A stretch of 64,000 nt of DNA from Thermoleophilia bacterium SCSIO 60948 (GTDB lineage Bacteria > Actinomycetota > Thermoleophilia > Solirubrobacterales > 70-9). Shown here piece by piece: positions 33,474 through 42,406 of the stretch (within the stretch, counting starts at the first letter, position 1; every line of letters starts with the position of its first letter). The notes below the pieces were generated by a model. It saw only the letters and a program-made list of their open reading frames with translations. It did not search any database and had not been told where the DNA came from. Both the position numbers and the translations under genes were made by a program. The DNA is taken from positions 3,340,001 to 3,404,000 of the forward strand of contig CP053031.1 of assembly GCA_021496505.1 (NCBI GenBank), given 5' to 3'.

Positions 33474-34304
33474 TCAACCCCTGCGGGCGCCGCTCATCCG
33501 GCCGCGCAGCGCTCGGAGCTCGCGGACGTCGTCGCCCGGATCGTCGATCGCCGGTCGCGGGTCGTCGAGGCGCCTGGCGTCGAGGCGGCGCTCGGTGGCG
33601 CCGCCTTCTCCGTCGGGCTCGACCCTGAAGACGTCGGCGCCGTCGACGGCCTGGACCACCTCCGCCGGCTCGCGGCCCCTGAACAGGATCCCGGCCTGGT
33701 CGGAGAGCGCGTAGCCAGGCCCGAGGTCGCCTTCGCCGACCGCGCTCAGGTAGGCCGGGCGACGATCCGGGTCGCGTCCGAGGTGAACGCAGGCGCTGCC
33801 CGGCAGCAGCCCGAGGCCAGGCGCCGGCCCGGCGTCGCCGCGCGAGCGCGTGATCCCGCCCTCGAACCAGCACATCGCGCCGGCGCTGAGCCCCGCGAGG
33901 ACGACCCCGCGCCGCCAGGCCCGGGTCAGGATCTCGTCGAGTCCGTGGGCTCGCCAGATCGCGATCAGGTTGACGAGGCTGCCGCCGCCGACGTAGATCA
34001 GGTCCTGCGCGAGCAGATGCTCGGCGAGCTCGACCGGTTCGGATTCGAGCCGGAACAGCGACAGGTGCGAGAGCTCGCAGCCCGAGGCGCCGAGCGCCGA
34101 GTGGAAGGCACGGATCTGCTCGTCGGGATCGCCGCTGGCGGTCGGGAGCAGGCAGATCCGCGGTCGCTCGGATTCGAGCTGGGCGAGCATGTAGTCGCGA
34201 AGCGCCTCGTTGCCGCGCTTGCGCGAGAACTCGTGCCCTCCCATCGCGAGAATCGTGCGTTCGTTCTCGGCGACCGTCTCCGCATCGCCGCCCCCGGACG
34301 CCAC
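33474..34304 (-). CDS. Peptidase S51 (dipeptidase E/cyanophycinase-like), copy A
   Basis: A 276-residue serine peptidase of the class I glutamine-amidotransferase-like fold. The nucleophile elbow is LAGLSAGAMCWFEGG, and IYVGGGSLVNLIAIW carries the glycine-rich strand. The catalytic His lies in SACVHLGRDP. Family members cleave Asp-X dipeptides or cyanophycin. GTG 34304 directly abuts the stop of the tandem paralogue upstream. Residues 1-12 are low in similarity and a second start at MGGHEFSRKRG, near residue 21, is possible. The pair forms a two-gene operon. Confidence 0.82.
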   Translation of the reverse strand: MASGGGDAETVAENERTILAMGGHEFSRKRGNEALRDYMLAQLESERPRICLLPTASGDPDEQIRAFHSALGASGCELSHLSLFRLESEPVELAEHLLAQDLIYVGGGSLVNLIAIWRAHGLDEILTRAWRRGVVLAGLSAGAMCWFEGGITRSRGDAGPAPGLGLLPGSACVHLGRDPDRRPAYLSAVGEGDLGPGYALSDQAGILFRGREPAEVVQAVDGADVFRVEPDGEGGATERRLDARRLDDPRPAIDDPGDDVRELRALRGRMSGARRG

Positions 34305-35108
34305 CTAGGCGGCCGAGAGCCTGCCCGGCAACTCGGCCGCCGGGAGGCTCGCGCTCGCCTCGCCCTCGGTGACGAGCGGCGGGAGCAGCGGGGTCGCGAG
34401 CGGATCGCCGAGGAACCGCGTCGCGAGGCGGGTCGTGCGGACCTTGCCCTTCATGCAGTCGAGACGATACGCCCGCGCCTGCGGTCGCGAGGCGACGACC
34501 TGCGCGACCTCGGTCCCGGTCCAATGCAATGCGGCGCCGTCGTCGACGGCGTAGCCCGGGGGCATGCCCTCGACGAGCCAGCGGTGGTAGGCCTCGCGGC
34601 GCGTCGGCTCGCTCGAGTAGTGGACCGTGTTCGAGTACGGCAGGAATCCGAGCCCACGGATCCGCTCGATCGGGCCGTGGAAGTTCGAGACCCCCTCCTC
34701 GAACCAACACAGCGAGCCGGCCGAGAGACCACAGATGAGGATGCCGCGCTCCCATGCCTCGCGCAGGATCTCGTCGATCCCGTGCGCCTTCCAGACGCCG
34801 AGCAGGCTCGCGACGCTGCCGCCGCCGACGTAGATCAGGTCCTGGGAGAGCAGGTGCTCACGCGGCTCGGCCGGGCAGCGCTCGCGCCGGAACAGCGACA
34901 GGTGCGAGGCCTCGGCGCGCTCGCCCGAGAAGGCGCGGTAGAAGCGGACGATGTAGTGGTCGGCGTCGCCGGAGGCGTGCGGCAGGAAGCAGACGCGCGG
35001 GCGCGCCTTGCCGGTCAGGTCGAGCACGAACTCGTCGAGCAGGCGGTTGCCCGGCTCCATCGAGAAGCCGCCGCCGCCGAAGGTGACGATCTGGCGCTGA
35101 TCCTCCAT
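34305..35108 (-). CDS. Peptidase S51 (dipeptidase E-like), copy B
   Basis: A 267-residue paralogue of the next gene. It begins RQIVTFGGGGFSMEPGN, the standard start of this family, then IYVGGGSVASLLGVW, nucleophile ICGLSAGSLCWFEEG and His in NTVHYSSEPTRREAYH. It is closer to typical actinobacterial peptidase E than copy A, which has shortened loops. ATG 35108 is divergent from the ZIP transporter gene with 130 bases between. Likely cytoplasmic role: breakdown of acidic dipeptides. Confidence 0.87.
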   Translation of the reverse strand: MEDQRQIVTFGGGGFSMEPGNRLLDEFVLDLTGKARPRVCFLPHASGDADHYIVRFYRAFSGERAEASHLSLFRRERCPAEPREHLLSQDLIYVGGGSVASLLGVWKAHGIDEILREAWERGILICGLSAGSLCWFEEGVSNFHGPIERIRGLGFLPYSNTVHYSSEPTRREAYHRWLVEGMPPGYAVDDGAALHWTGTEVAQVVASRPQARAYRLDCMKGKVRTTRLATRFLGDPLATPLLPPLVTEGEASASLPAAELPGRLSAA

Positions 35109-35238
35109 CGGTCACGGATTGTCCGGCCGTGCGTCGGGATCGTCGTTGTACCGGTGTCCAAAGATCGCCGCCCGCGTACACGACGGCGCGGCGGGCGATC
35201 GCCCGAGCCACCGCCCCGGCCGCGAGTAGGTTCGGGGG

Positions 35239-35964
35239 GTGGGAGCGGCCCTCGGATACGGAGCGCTCGCGGCCTCGTCGCTCGTCATCGGGGCGCTGAT
35301 CGGCGTCGTCTGGAAGCGGCTCGACGACCGTCGTCTGGCGCCGATCCTCGGCTTCGGGGCGGGTGCGCTGATCAGCGCCGTCTCGTTCGAGCTGTTCGGG
35401 GAGGGGATCGATCTCGGCGGCCTGGGCTGGACCGCGGTCGGGCTCGCGATCGGCGCACTCACCTTCTACCTGGCGAACAACCGCGTCTCGCCGGTCGAGG
35501 ACGCGACCTCGCCGAGCCAGCGTGCGAAGGCCGACGACGACGGCAACTCGCTCGCCCTCGGCGCGTTCCTCGACGGGATCCCGGAGCAACTCGTCCTCGG
35601 CATCGGACTCGCGGCCGGCCAGGGCGTCGGCATCAGCCTGCTCGTCGCGATCTTCGTATCGAACCTGCCCGAGGGCGTCGGCTCGGCGGCGCGGATGAGG
35701 CGCTCCCGCGGCCGGCGCGGGACGCTCGTCGTGTGGGTCGGCGTCGCCGTGATCTGCACGCTGGCGACGGGCATCGGCTATCTGGTCGCCGACGCCTCCG
35801 GCCCCGGGCTGCTGTCGGCGATCAACGGGTTCGCGGCCGGCGCCCTGCTGGTCATGCTCAGCGACTCGATGATCCCCGAGGCGCAGGGAGAGGAGAACCG
35901 CAAGGTCGGCCTCTTGGTCGCGCTCGGATTCGCCGTCGCTGCCGCCCTGTCGGCGGCCAACTGA
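35239..35964 (+). CDS. ZIP-family divalent metal transporter
   Basis: A 241-residue membrane protein with eight hydrophobic helices and a variable acidic loop (about residues 88-108). The ZIP helix-4 metal motif is present as GAFLDGIPEQLVLG, with Asp in place of the usual His of HNIPEG, and helix 5 has SNLPEGVGSA. It would move zinc, iron or manganese across the cytoplasmic membrane. GTG 35239 begins directly with the first helix. The replaced His suggests altered ion preference. Confidence 0.82.
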   Translation: MGAALGYGALAASSLVIGALIGVVWKRLDDRRLAPILGFGAGALISAVSFELFGEGIDLGGLGWTAVGLAIGALTFYLANNRVSPVEDATSPSQRAKADDDGNSLALGAFLDGIPEQLVLGIGLAAGQGVGISLLVAIFVSNLPEGVGSAARMRRSRGRRGTLVVWVGVAVICTLATGIGYLVADASGPGLLSAINGFAAGALLVMLSDSMIPEAQGEENRKVGLLVALGFAVAAALSAAN

Positions 35965-35968
35965 CGCG

Positions 35969-36709
35969 CTAGCCGCGCGCGCTGCCCATGATCCGCAGCA
36001 TCAGCAGGAAGAGGTTGATGAAGTTGAGGTAGAGCGAGAGCGCGCCGAGGATCGCGCCCTTGCGACCCTCGTCTCCGGAGATCCCCGAGGCTCCCATCGC
36101 CTTGATCCGCTGCATGTCGTAGGCGGTCAGGCCGAGGAAGATCACGACGCCGGCGTAGGTCAGGACCCAGTAGAGGGTCGAGCTGGCGAGGAAGAGGTTC
36201 ACGATCGAGGCGAGCAGGAACCCGATCAGCCCCATGAACATCAGGGCGCCGAGCTTCGTGAGGTCGCGCTTGGTGACGTAGCCGTAGGTCGCCATCGCGG
36301 CGAACATCCCCGCGGAGACCCCGAACGCACCGGCGATCGACGCGTCGGTGTAGACCTCGATGATCACCGAGATCGTGAAGCCGTTGAGCGCCGCGAAGGC
36401 TGCGAAGGCGAACACGGCGAGCTGCGCCGGCATTCGGTTGAGACCGGCCGACAGCGCGATCACGAGCAGGATCTGGACGCCGAACGCCGCGAAGTAGACG
36501 ATCGGGTTGTCGCTGAAGAAGCGCAGCATGTCCTGCTGCGAGGCGAAATAGACGGCGACTCCCGCCGTCAGCGCGAGGCCGAGGAACATCCAGCCGAAGA
36601 CGCGGGTGATGAACGCCTGCTGGGCGAGCTGGACCGACTGGACGGATGCCGCGCCCCGGGTCTCGATCCCATCGGGGAATCCGGCCCCGCCGCCGCTTCT
36701 CATCTCCAT
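35969..36709 (-). CDS. Bax inhibitor-1/YccA-family membrane protein
   Basis: A 246-residue protein with seven closely packed helices. Family marks are FITRVFGWMFLGLALTAG after a 30-residue Gly-rich N-tail, TYGYVTKRDLTKLG in the middle, and GLTAYDMQRIK. Near the end GALSLYLNFINLFLLMLRIMG holds the conserved acidic-neighbour C-terminal helix. Bacterial homologues form pH-sensitive calcium leak channels or interact with FtsH. The gene is monocistronic between the convergent ZIP gene and a tRNA. Confidence 0.92.
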   Translation of the reverse strand: MEMRSGGGAGFPDGIETRGAASVQSVQLAQQAFITRVFGWMFLGLALTAGVAVYFASQQDMLRFFSDNPIVYFAAFGVQILLVIALSAGLNRMPAQLAVFAFAAFAALNGFTISVIIEVYTDASIAGAFGVSAGMFAAMATYGYVTKRDLTKLGALMFMGLIGFLLASIVNLFLASSTLYWVLTYAGVVIFLGLTAYDMQRIKAMGASGISGDEGRKGAILGALSLYLNFINLFLLMLRIMGSARG

Positions 36710-36785
36710 CGCACTGTCCTCTCCGTCATCGCCGACTCGGCGACTCGTTTCGACGCCCCCGGAGGTACCCCTGCGCGCGGGGTCA

Positions 36786-36858
36786 TGGGCCGTGAAGGAC
36801 TCGAACCTTCAACCTTGAGATTAAGAGTCTCCTGCTCTGCCAGTTGAGCTAACGGCCC
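36786..36858 (-). tRNA. tRNA-Lys(CTT)
   Basis: A 73-base cloverleaf on the minus strand. The acceptor stem is GGGCCGT/ACGGCCC with discriminator A, the anticodon loop CTCTTAA carries CTT (lysine), and the T arm has loop TTCGAGT. The outermost anticodon-stem pair is a G-A mismatch. The 3' CCA is not encoded. Confidence 0.95.
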
Positions 36859-36881
36859 GGGCAGGCCATGCTAGCGATCGC

Positions 36882-37637
36882 TCAGGGAGCGGCGGACGAG
36901 CCCCCGAGGCTGCCGAACGGATTCTCGATCGCGTCCTCGGCCTGCTGGGGAGTGCCCTGTCGTTGCTCGATCTGCCGCTTGATCTTCGGCGCCCGCCGCT
37001 TCAGCTGCGCGAGCTGCTTCTGGAGCTGCTGCTTCATCGACCCGTCGGCGAGCTTCGTCGCCTCGCTCGCGGCCGCGATGACCCCGTCGATGTCGTTGTC
37101 CTGACCGCGATAGTTGGCGAGCGCGATGTAGCTCTCGGTCGTGGGGCGCGCCTCGGCGATCGCCTGCTGGGTCTTGGCCGCGCCCTCGAAATCGTCGACG
37201 GTCACGTAGGCGCCCAGGATCTGGCTCGCCGCGGCCTCGTCGATCCGCTTCGGCTTCAGCTTGAGGTAGCGGTCCCAGGCCGCGAACGCCTGGTCGAACT
37301 GGGCCCGAGCTTCGTCGGTCACGCTTGCTCTCTGCGTCTGCGGATCGACGGGCCCGAGGCCCTGCTGACCGATCAGGTAGTGAGCCGTCGCGAGCTTGAC
37401 GAGCGCCTGCTCGTCACGGGGGTTCTTCGCCAGCGCGGCTTCCGCGTCCTCGATGTCTCCCTCGTAGGCCTCCGTCGACGCATCGCCGCCGTCACCACCG
37501 AACAGGCTCGACGGGTCGATGTTGACGTCGCCGCCGATGCCGAAGCCGATGAAGCTGACGGCGAACAGGACGGCGAGGAATCCGAAGACGACCTGGACGA
37601 CGCGACGGCGCTTGCCGCTGCGGATGTCGAAGAGCAT
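36882..37637 (-). CDS. Membrane-anchored TPR-type protein of unknown function
   Basis: A 251-residue protein. A basic start (RSGKRRRVVQ) precedes one helix at about residues 14-36, with the remainder probably outside. Residues 60-200 form tetratricopeptide-like helix pairs (EDAEAALAKNPRDEQALVKLATAHYL, given here in part, then AFAAWDRYLKLKPKR and FEGAAKTQQAIAEARP). The last 50 residues are Gln/Lys-rich. The TPR fold points to protein-protein contacts, perhaps in the envelope. It lies 45 bases upstream of tatC in the transcription direction reversed, so it ends the run of tatA, tatC and this gene. Confidence 0.75.
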   Translation of the reverse strand: MLFDIRSGKRRRVVQVVFGFLAVLFAVSFIGFGIGGDVNIDPSSLFGGDGGDASTEAYEGDIEDAEAALAKNPRDEQALVKLATAHYLIGQQGLGPVDPQTQRASVTDEARAQFDQAFAAWDRYLKLKPKRIDEAAASQILGAYVTVDDFEGAAKTQQAIAEARPTTESYIALANYRGQDNDIDGVIAAASEATKLADGSMKQQLQKQLAQLKRRAPKIKRQIEQRQGTPQQAEDAIENPFGSLGGSSAAP

Positions 37638-37682
37638 CAGGGCAGCCTAGCCACGGCCGCGTAACGAAGCCTCAAGGTGAAC

Positions 37683-38549
37683 TCAGGCCGTCACGGGCCG
37701 CTCACCGCGCTCGGGTTCGGGCAGCTCGCCCCCGTCACCCGGGCCCCGGGGGAGATCGTCGTCGGGGCCGTCGTCGCCCTCGCCCTCGTCCTCGTCCTCG
37801 TCGTCGAAGTAGCCGCGCGGCTTGCCGAACCGCAGTGCCATCTGGACGGACAGCTCCCAGAGCACGACGAGCGGGAGCATCGAGATCAGCATCGTCACCG
37901 GATCGGTGCCCGGCAGCAGCATCGCCAGGACGGCCATCACGAGGAAGGCGTAGCGGCGGTTCTTTCGCAGCGTCTCGGGCGAGACGATCCCGAGCCGGGT
38001 CACCGAAAGGACGCCGATCGGGATCTGGAACAGGATGCCGACCGCGGCGAGGGTGGTGATGACGAACCCGTAGTAGTCGCTCGCGCGGACCTCGATGTTG
38101 AACTCGCCGGCGTTGAAGTTGAAGAGGAAGTTCGCGGCCGCGGGGATCACGACGAGGTAGGCGAAGACGACCCCGGCGATGAACAGGAACGGGACGCTGA
38201 CCAGGAACGGGAGGACGACGCGCTTCTCGCGCGGGCTGAAGGCCGGAAGCAGGAACGCGTAGGCCTGATAGAGCAGGACCGGCAGCGCGAGCAGGATCCC
38301 CGAGTAGGCCGAGAGCTTGACCGTGGTGAAGAACGGCTCGGTCGGGCTGAGCGTCGTCGGGCCGGCCGCCTGGAGGTCGGCCGGCAGCGGGCGGTTGGCG
38401 AGGTCGAGGAGCAGGTCGTCCTGCCAGAAGCAGATCGCCGTGAGCACCACGACCGCGACGATCGAGATGATGATCCGCGTGCGCAGCTCGTCGAGATGCT
38501 CGACGAGCGTCAGCTGATCGTCGTACTGGGCCGCCTGATAGCGGGCCAT
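37683..38549 (-). CDS. tatC: Twin-arginine translocase subunit TatC
   Basis: A 288-residue, six-helix receptor of the Tat pathway, which exports folded proteins with RR signals. The conserved N-terminus LTLVEHLDELRTRI binds signal peptides, and FSPREKRVVLPF and PIGVLSVTRLG are further family markers. The C-terminal 45 residues are an acidic Asp/Glu run, longer than usual. The gene starts three bases after tatA. The Rieske protein encoded at 43288-43959 carries a Tat-like signal and is a likely client. Confidence 0.95.
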   Translation of the reverse strand: MARYQAAQYDDQLTLVEHLDELRTRIIISIVAVVVLTAICFWQDDLLLDLANRPLPADLQAAGPTTLSPTEPFFTTVKLSAYSGILLALPVLLYQAYAFLLPAFSPREKRVVLPFLVSVPFLFIAGVVFAYLVVIPAAANFLFNFNAGEFNIEVRASDYYGFVITTLAAVGILFQIPIGVLSVTRLGIVSPETLRKNRRYAFLVMAVLAMLLPGTDPVTMLISMLPLVVLWELSVQMALRFGKPRGYFDDEDEDEGEGDDGPDDDLPRGPGDGGELPEPERGERPVTA

Positions 38550-38552
38550 GCG

Positions 38553-38795
38553 CTAGTTGCGGTTCTCGACTACCTCGCCGTCGACCGGCTCCGCCGTGGC
38601 CTCGTCGCTGCGGGTGCGCCTGATCTCAGGACGGTCGTCGTCCTCGTCATCGTTCGAGTTGCCCGTGATCGAGTCCTTGAACTCCCGCATCCCGTTGCCG
38701 AGCGAGCGACCGAGATCGGGGAGCCGCTTCGGACCGAAGATCACGAGGGCGATGATGAGCACGATCGCCAATTCGAGTGGTCCGATATTGGGCAT
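38553..38795 (-). CDS. tatA: Twin-arginine translocase pore subunit TatA
   Basis: An 80-residue protein with an N-terminal helix (LELAIVLIIALVIFGPKRLPDLGRSLG in part), the FGPKRLPDLGR hinge and an amphipathic helix GNGMREFKDSI, followed by a charged tail. This is the pore-forming component working with TatC, encoded three bases downstream. No separate tatB is in the window, as in minimal TatAC systems of Gram-positive bacteria. Upstream, 109 bases separate it from dcd. Confidence 0.95.
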   Translation of the reverse strand: MPNIGPLELAIVLIIALVIFGPKRLPDLGRSLGNGMREFKDSITGNSNDDEDDDRPEIRRTRSDEATAEPVDGEVVENRN

Positions 38796-38904
38796 ACACC
38801 GATCATACGCCGCGCCAGGCGGGCCCGATCACAACAAGATGTAAAGAACGCCGGGCTCTCCGACCCGAAGGGCGCCGCCTCGCGGGTCCCGGCGGCAGGC
38901 GCGG

Positions 38905-39489
38905 CTAGGGCGTCGAGTCCGGATCGCGGCCGAAGTTCAGGTAGAACCGCGACGGCGTGGGCTCGGCCTGCCCCTGGTACTTCGAGCCCACCTCGCCGCT
39001 GCCGTACGGCCGTTCGACCGGAGCGTCCATGCGCATGAACGAGATCTGGCCGATCGGCATCCCGGTGTAGATCGTGATCGGGAGGTTGGCGACGTTCGAG
39101 AGCTCGAGCGTCAGGTTGCCCTCGAACCCAGCGTCGACGAAGCCGGCGGTCGAGTGGATCAGCAGCCCGAGCCGGCCGAGCGAGGACTTGCCCTCGAGCC
39201 GGGCGACGATGTCGTCGGGCAGTCGGACGCGCTCGAGCGTCTGACCGAGGACGAACTCGCCCGGGTGGAGGATGAACGGCTGGTCGCCCTCGACCTCGAC
39301 GAGCTCGGTCAGGTCCTCCATCGGCTGGCGGACGTCGATGTAGGGGTAGCGGGCGTTGTTGAAGACACGGAAGCGCCCGTCGACCCGCATGTCGACCGAC
39401 GAGGGCTGGACGAGGCCCGGGTCGTAGGGGTCGAAGACGATCCTCCCGGCATCGACCTCGCGGCGGATCGTCGCGTCGCTCAGGACCAT
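38905..39489 (-). CDS. dcd: dCTP deaminase
   Basis: A 194-residue trimeric nucleotide deaminase that turns dCTP into dUTP, or directly dUMP in the bifunctional actinobacterial type. Sequence marks are [32 protein letters not shown], and the active-site strand [21 protein letters not shown]. The C-terminal [13 protein letters not shown] closes the neighbouring active site. The length fits the bacterial family. It is divergent from the zinc-ribbon gene. Confidence 0.95.
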   Translation of the reverse strand: MVLSDATIRREVDAGRIVFDPYDPGLVQPSSVDMRVDGRFRVFNNARYPYIDVRQPMEDLTELVEVEGDQPFILHPGEFVLGQTLERVRLPDDIVARLEGKSSLGRLGLLIHSTAGFVDAGFEGNLTLELSNVANLPITIYTGMPIGQISFMRMDAPVERPYGSGEVGSKYQGQAEPTPSRFYLNFGRDPDSTP

Positions 39490-39581
39490 CGCCGCAGTCT
39501 ATTTCGCGGCGCCGGACGCCCCGCCTGGCCAGACGTCCAGGGTGGCTCAAGCGATCCGGGGCGCGCCGCGATAGGGAGGGC

Positions 39582-39953
39582 ATGGAAGCCCGCGACGCCT
39601 TCGGCGACATCCCCACCGAGGCCGGCATGGCGCTCGACGCCCTCGGCCAGGGCACGCTCGACCTCGAGCTCGACGAGTGCCCGTGCTGTCGCTCGCGCTT
39701 CGTCCAGCCGCTCGACTGGGCGCCGGTCGAGGACGGACGCTGGCGCGTCGAGCGCCACTGCCCGGAGTGCGAGTGGAGCGGAGTCGGGGTCTACGACCAG
39801 GACGTCGTCGATCACTACGACGATGTCCTCGACGCGGGCACTGAGCGTCTCGTGATGGACCTGCGCCTGACCGTCCGGGCGAACATGCTCGAGCGGATGA
39901 ACGGCTTCATCGAGGCGCTCTACGCCGACCGCATCCTGCCCGAGGACTTCTAG
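39582..39953 (+). CDS. Zinc-ribbon protein of unknown function
   Basis: A 123-residue acidic protein. A four-cysteine zinc ribbon is formed by CPCC near residue 33 and HCPECEW near residue 60. The C-terminal half is helical (RANMLERMNGFIEALYADRILPEDF in part). I know no function. It may bind DNA or a protein partner. Its stop overlaps by four bases with the stop of the convergent prenyl synthase gene. Confidence 0.65.
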   Translation: MEARDAFGDIPTEAGMALDALGQGTLDLELDECPCCRSRFVQPLDWAPVEDGRWRVERHCPECEWSGVGVYDQDVVDHYDDVLDAGTERLVMDLRLTVRANMLERMNGFIEALYADRILPEDF

Positions 39954-40945
39954 GCGTAGCGCTCGACGACGCCGTCGGCGACGAGCCCGAGCAGCTCGGC
40001 GCGCTGCGGGTCGAGCGCGATCGGCTCCAGCGAGCGCTTCGCCGCCGCGACACGCTCGCTCGCCTCGGCCCGGACGTCGGCGAGGACCCCGGTTCGCTCG
40101 ATCCGCTCGCAGACCGCGAGCGCGCTGCCGGCGTCGAGGGCGCGCAGGTCGACGTCGCCGAGTCCCGGATCGCGCTCACGAGCGGCGATCAGCGGCAGGG
40201 TCACCGTGCCGTCGAGCAGGTCCGTGCCGCGCGCCTTGCCGGTTCGCTCCTCGGGGCCGGCGACGTCGAGGACGTCGTCGAGCATCTGGAACGCGAGCCC
40301 GATCTCCGCGCCGAAGGCCGCGAGGACGTCGGCCGCGGCGCCGAGCGAGGGGTCGCCGATCGCACACGAGCAGGCGAACAGGCTCGCGGTCTTGAGCCGG
40401 CAGCGCTCGAGGTAGCGCTGCCGCGTCACCCCCGGGTCGAAGGCATCGCGGCGTTGCGCGAGCTCGCCCTGGGCGAGCTCGACCGATGCCGCGCTCAGCA
40501 GCCTCACCCGCGTCATGTCATCGCCGCCCGCGCCGGGCGGGCAGAGCTCCGCGAAGGCCCGCGAGAGCAGCAGGTCCCCGACCGCCGTCGCCCGCTCGCG
40601 CCCGGCGGTCGCGTAGACGGTCGGCGAGCCGCGGCGAAGCGGCGCGTCGTCGAGGACGTCGTCGTGGACGAGGGTCGCGGTGTGGACGAGCTCGACGGCG
40701 CTCGCGGCGCGGATCGCGCCCTCGCCGGCCTCCGGTCCCGCGCAGAGCAGGACGAGCATCGGCCGCAGCCGCTTGCCGCCGGCGCTGAGCGTGGCCGCCG
40801 CGGCGGTCCCGAGCGCCTCGCCGTGCTCGGTGGCGAGGGTGGCCAGCCGGCGCTCGACGTCGCCGAGTCGGCGGGGCAACCAGGAGCTCGCGGCGTCGAG
40901 CACCTGGGTGACGGGAGGTGGGACCTGGGAGGAGCGGCCCGTCAC
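39950..40945 (-). CDS. Polyprenyl diphosphate synthase (trans-isoprenyl, quinone side chain)
   Basis: A 331-residue isoprenyl synthase. The chain-binding GGKRLRPMLVLL, first aspartate motif HDDVLDDAPLRRG and second motif FQMLDDVLD are all intact, so it should be catalytic. It condenses isopentenyl diphosphate units to the C35-C45 tail of menaquinone. GTG 40945 overlaps the menG stop as GTGA. Being last in the long heme/bc-complex run and next to menG makes the menaquinone role very likely. Chain length is not readable. Confidence 0.92.
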   Translation of the reverse strand: MTGRSSQVPPPVTQVLDAASSWLPRRLGDVERRLATLATEHGEALGTAAAATLSAGGKRLRPMLVLLCAGPEAGEGAIRAASAVELVHTATLVHDDVLDDAPLRRGSPTVYATAGRERATAVGDLLLSRAFAELCPPGAGGDDMTRVRLLSAASVELAQGELAQRRDAFDPGVTRQRYLERCRLKTASLFACSCAIGDPSLGAAADVLAAFGAEIGLAFQMLDDVLDVAGPEERTGKARGTDLLDGTVTLPLIAARERDPGLGDVDLRALDAGSALAVCERIERTGVLADVRAEASERVAAAKRSLEPIALDPQRAELLGLVADGVVERYA

Positions 40946-41682
40946 GCGCGGCGACCGGAGTGGATCGCGATGATCCCCCCGGCGAGGACCGTGTAGCGGA
41001 TGTCGTCCAGCCCTCGGTCCGACATCAGCGCCGCGAGATCGTGCGGCGGCGGAAAGCGGCGCACCGAGTCGGGCAGGTAGGAGTAGGCGTCGCGATCGCC
41101 CGCCAGCGTGCCGATCAGCGGCACGAGCCGGTCGAACCACAGCGAGAAGAACGAGGAGAGCGGCGGCCGGGTCGGTGTCGTTATCTCGAGGATCACGACA
41201 CGGCGGCCGGGCTTCACGACGCGGCGCATCTCGGCCACCCCGGCGCCGAGGTCGGCGAGGTTGCGGACCCCGAAGCCGACCGTGACGGCGTCGAAGCTCG
41301 CGTCGTCGTAGGGCAGCGCGAGCGCGTCGGCCCACTCGAAGCGCACCCCGGGCGAGCGCGAGGCCGCCTTCTCGCGCGCGACGTCGAGCATCCGCTCGGA
41401 GAAGTCCGACCCGATCACCGAGCCGGACGGCCCGACACGCTCGGCGAGCTCGAACGCCAGGTCGCCCGTGCCGCAGCACACGTCGAGCACCGAGTCGCCT
41501 GGACCGACCTCGGCGCGATCGACCGCCTTGGCGCGCCACGCGTGGTGGAGGCCGGCGGTCATCGCGCCGTTCATCAGGTCGTAGACGCCGGCGATGCGAT
41601 CGAACATCGAGCGCACCTCGCCGTCGAAGCGCTCCGATTCGCGGGAGGGGCGAGCCCCGAGACCCTCAGCGCTCGAGCTCAT
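40942..41682 (-). CDS. menG: Demethylmenaquinone methyltransferase (UbiE/MenG)
   Basis: A 246-residue SAM-dependent C-methyltransferase making menaquinone from its demethyl precursor. Family marks are MFDRIAGVYDLMNGAMT, SAM motif I VLDVCCGTGDLAFELA, EWADALALPYDDASFD and the UbiE signature GFGVRNLADL. The FFSLWFDRLVPLIG segment is typical of the C-terminal part. The start is 23 bases after qcrC, and the gene is coupled to the prenyl synthase. Confidence 0.95.
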   Translation of the reverse strand: MSSSAEGLGARPSRESERFDGEVRSMFDRIAGVYDLMNGAMTAGLHHAWRAKAVDRAEVGPGDSVLDVCCGTGDLAFELAERVGPSGSVIGSDFSERMLDVAREKAASRSPGVRFEWADALALPYDDASFDAVTVGFGVRNLADLGAGVAEMRRVVKPGRRVVILEITTPTRPPLSSFFSLWFDRLVPLIGTLAGDRDAYSYLPDSVRRFPPPHDLAALMSDRGLDDIRYTVLAGGIIAIHSGRRA

Positions 41683-41704
41683 GACGTCTCACCGGGCCGC
41701 GCCG

Positions 41705-42403
41705 TCAGCGCAACGATGCGAGGAAGTCGACCGCCGCGTTGAACTTCTCGGGCGGCAGGTCGGCGTACGAGGGCATGATCCCCGACGGGTTCTCGAGCGT
41801 TCGCGCGATACCCGCGGCCGGGAGCTTCGCGCCGATCTCGGTCAACTCGGGGCCGATCAGGTTGCCGTTCTCGCCGATCTTGTGGCAGCCCAGACAGCCC
41901 TGGGATGCGACGACCTCGGCGCCCTCCTGGTACTCCTCGGGCACCGGGATGTCGATCTCGGTCGGCGAGCCCGCCGTCGCTCCCAGGACCGTCAGGTAGG
42001 CCATCGCGATGATCACGAGGACTCCGGCCGTGGTCGCGATCGGACGCCGGTCCGGGCGACGCTCCGGGTTGCGGTCGTAGAACGGCAGCAGGAGCAGCAG
42101 CACCATGCAGATCGTCGGGATGCCGATCGTCGCGATCGGGACGAGCTCCGGCGGCTTGATGACGCGCAGCAGCTCGAAGAGGAAGAAGAAGTACCACTCG
42201 GGTCGCGGCGAGTAGGTGGTGGTCGTCGGATCTGCCTTCGGGCCCTGCTCGGCACCGAGGACGATCGACATGACCGCGATCACCAGGACGACGACGAGCG
42301 CCATCACCGAGTCCTTCATGATCGCGTACGGGAAGAAGCCCTTGCCCTTCTTCTTCAAGACCTCGTACTCGCGGAGGTAGGCCTCCTTGTCAGCGGGCTT
42401 CAT
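41705..42403 (-). CDS. qcrC: Menaquinol:cytochrome c reductase subunit IV/cytochrome c fusion
   Basis: A 232-residue fusion. Residues 1-135 match cytochrome b6f subunit IV with three helices, including the quinol-site motif PEWYFF. Residues 145-232 are a one-heme cytochrome c with SQGCLGCHKIG and the axial Met in GIMPSYADLP. This layout is known from Bacillus QcrC and differs from the diheme QcrC of Streptomyces and mycobacteria. It lies three bases after qcrB and passes electrons from the Rieske protein to the terminal oxidase route. Confidence 0.93.
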   Translation of the reverse strand: MKPADKEAYLREYEVLKKKGKGFFPYAIMKDSVMALVVVLVIAVMSIVLGAEQGPKADPTTTTYSPRPEWYFFFLFELLRVIKPPELVPIATIGIPTICMVLLLLLPFYDRNPERRPDRRPIATTAGVLVIIAMAYLTVLGATAGSPTEIDIPVPEEYQEGAEVVASQGCLGCHKIGENGNLIGPELTEIGAKLPAAGIARTLENPSGIMPSYADLPPEKFNAAVDFLASLR

Positions 42404-42406
42404 CGA

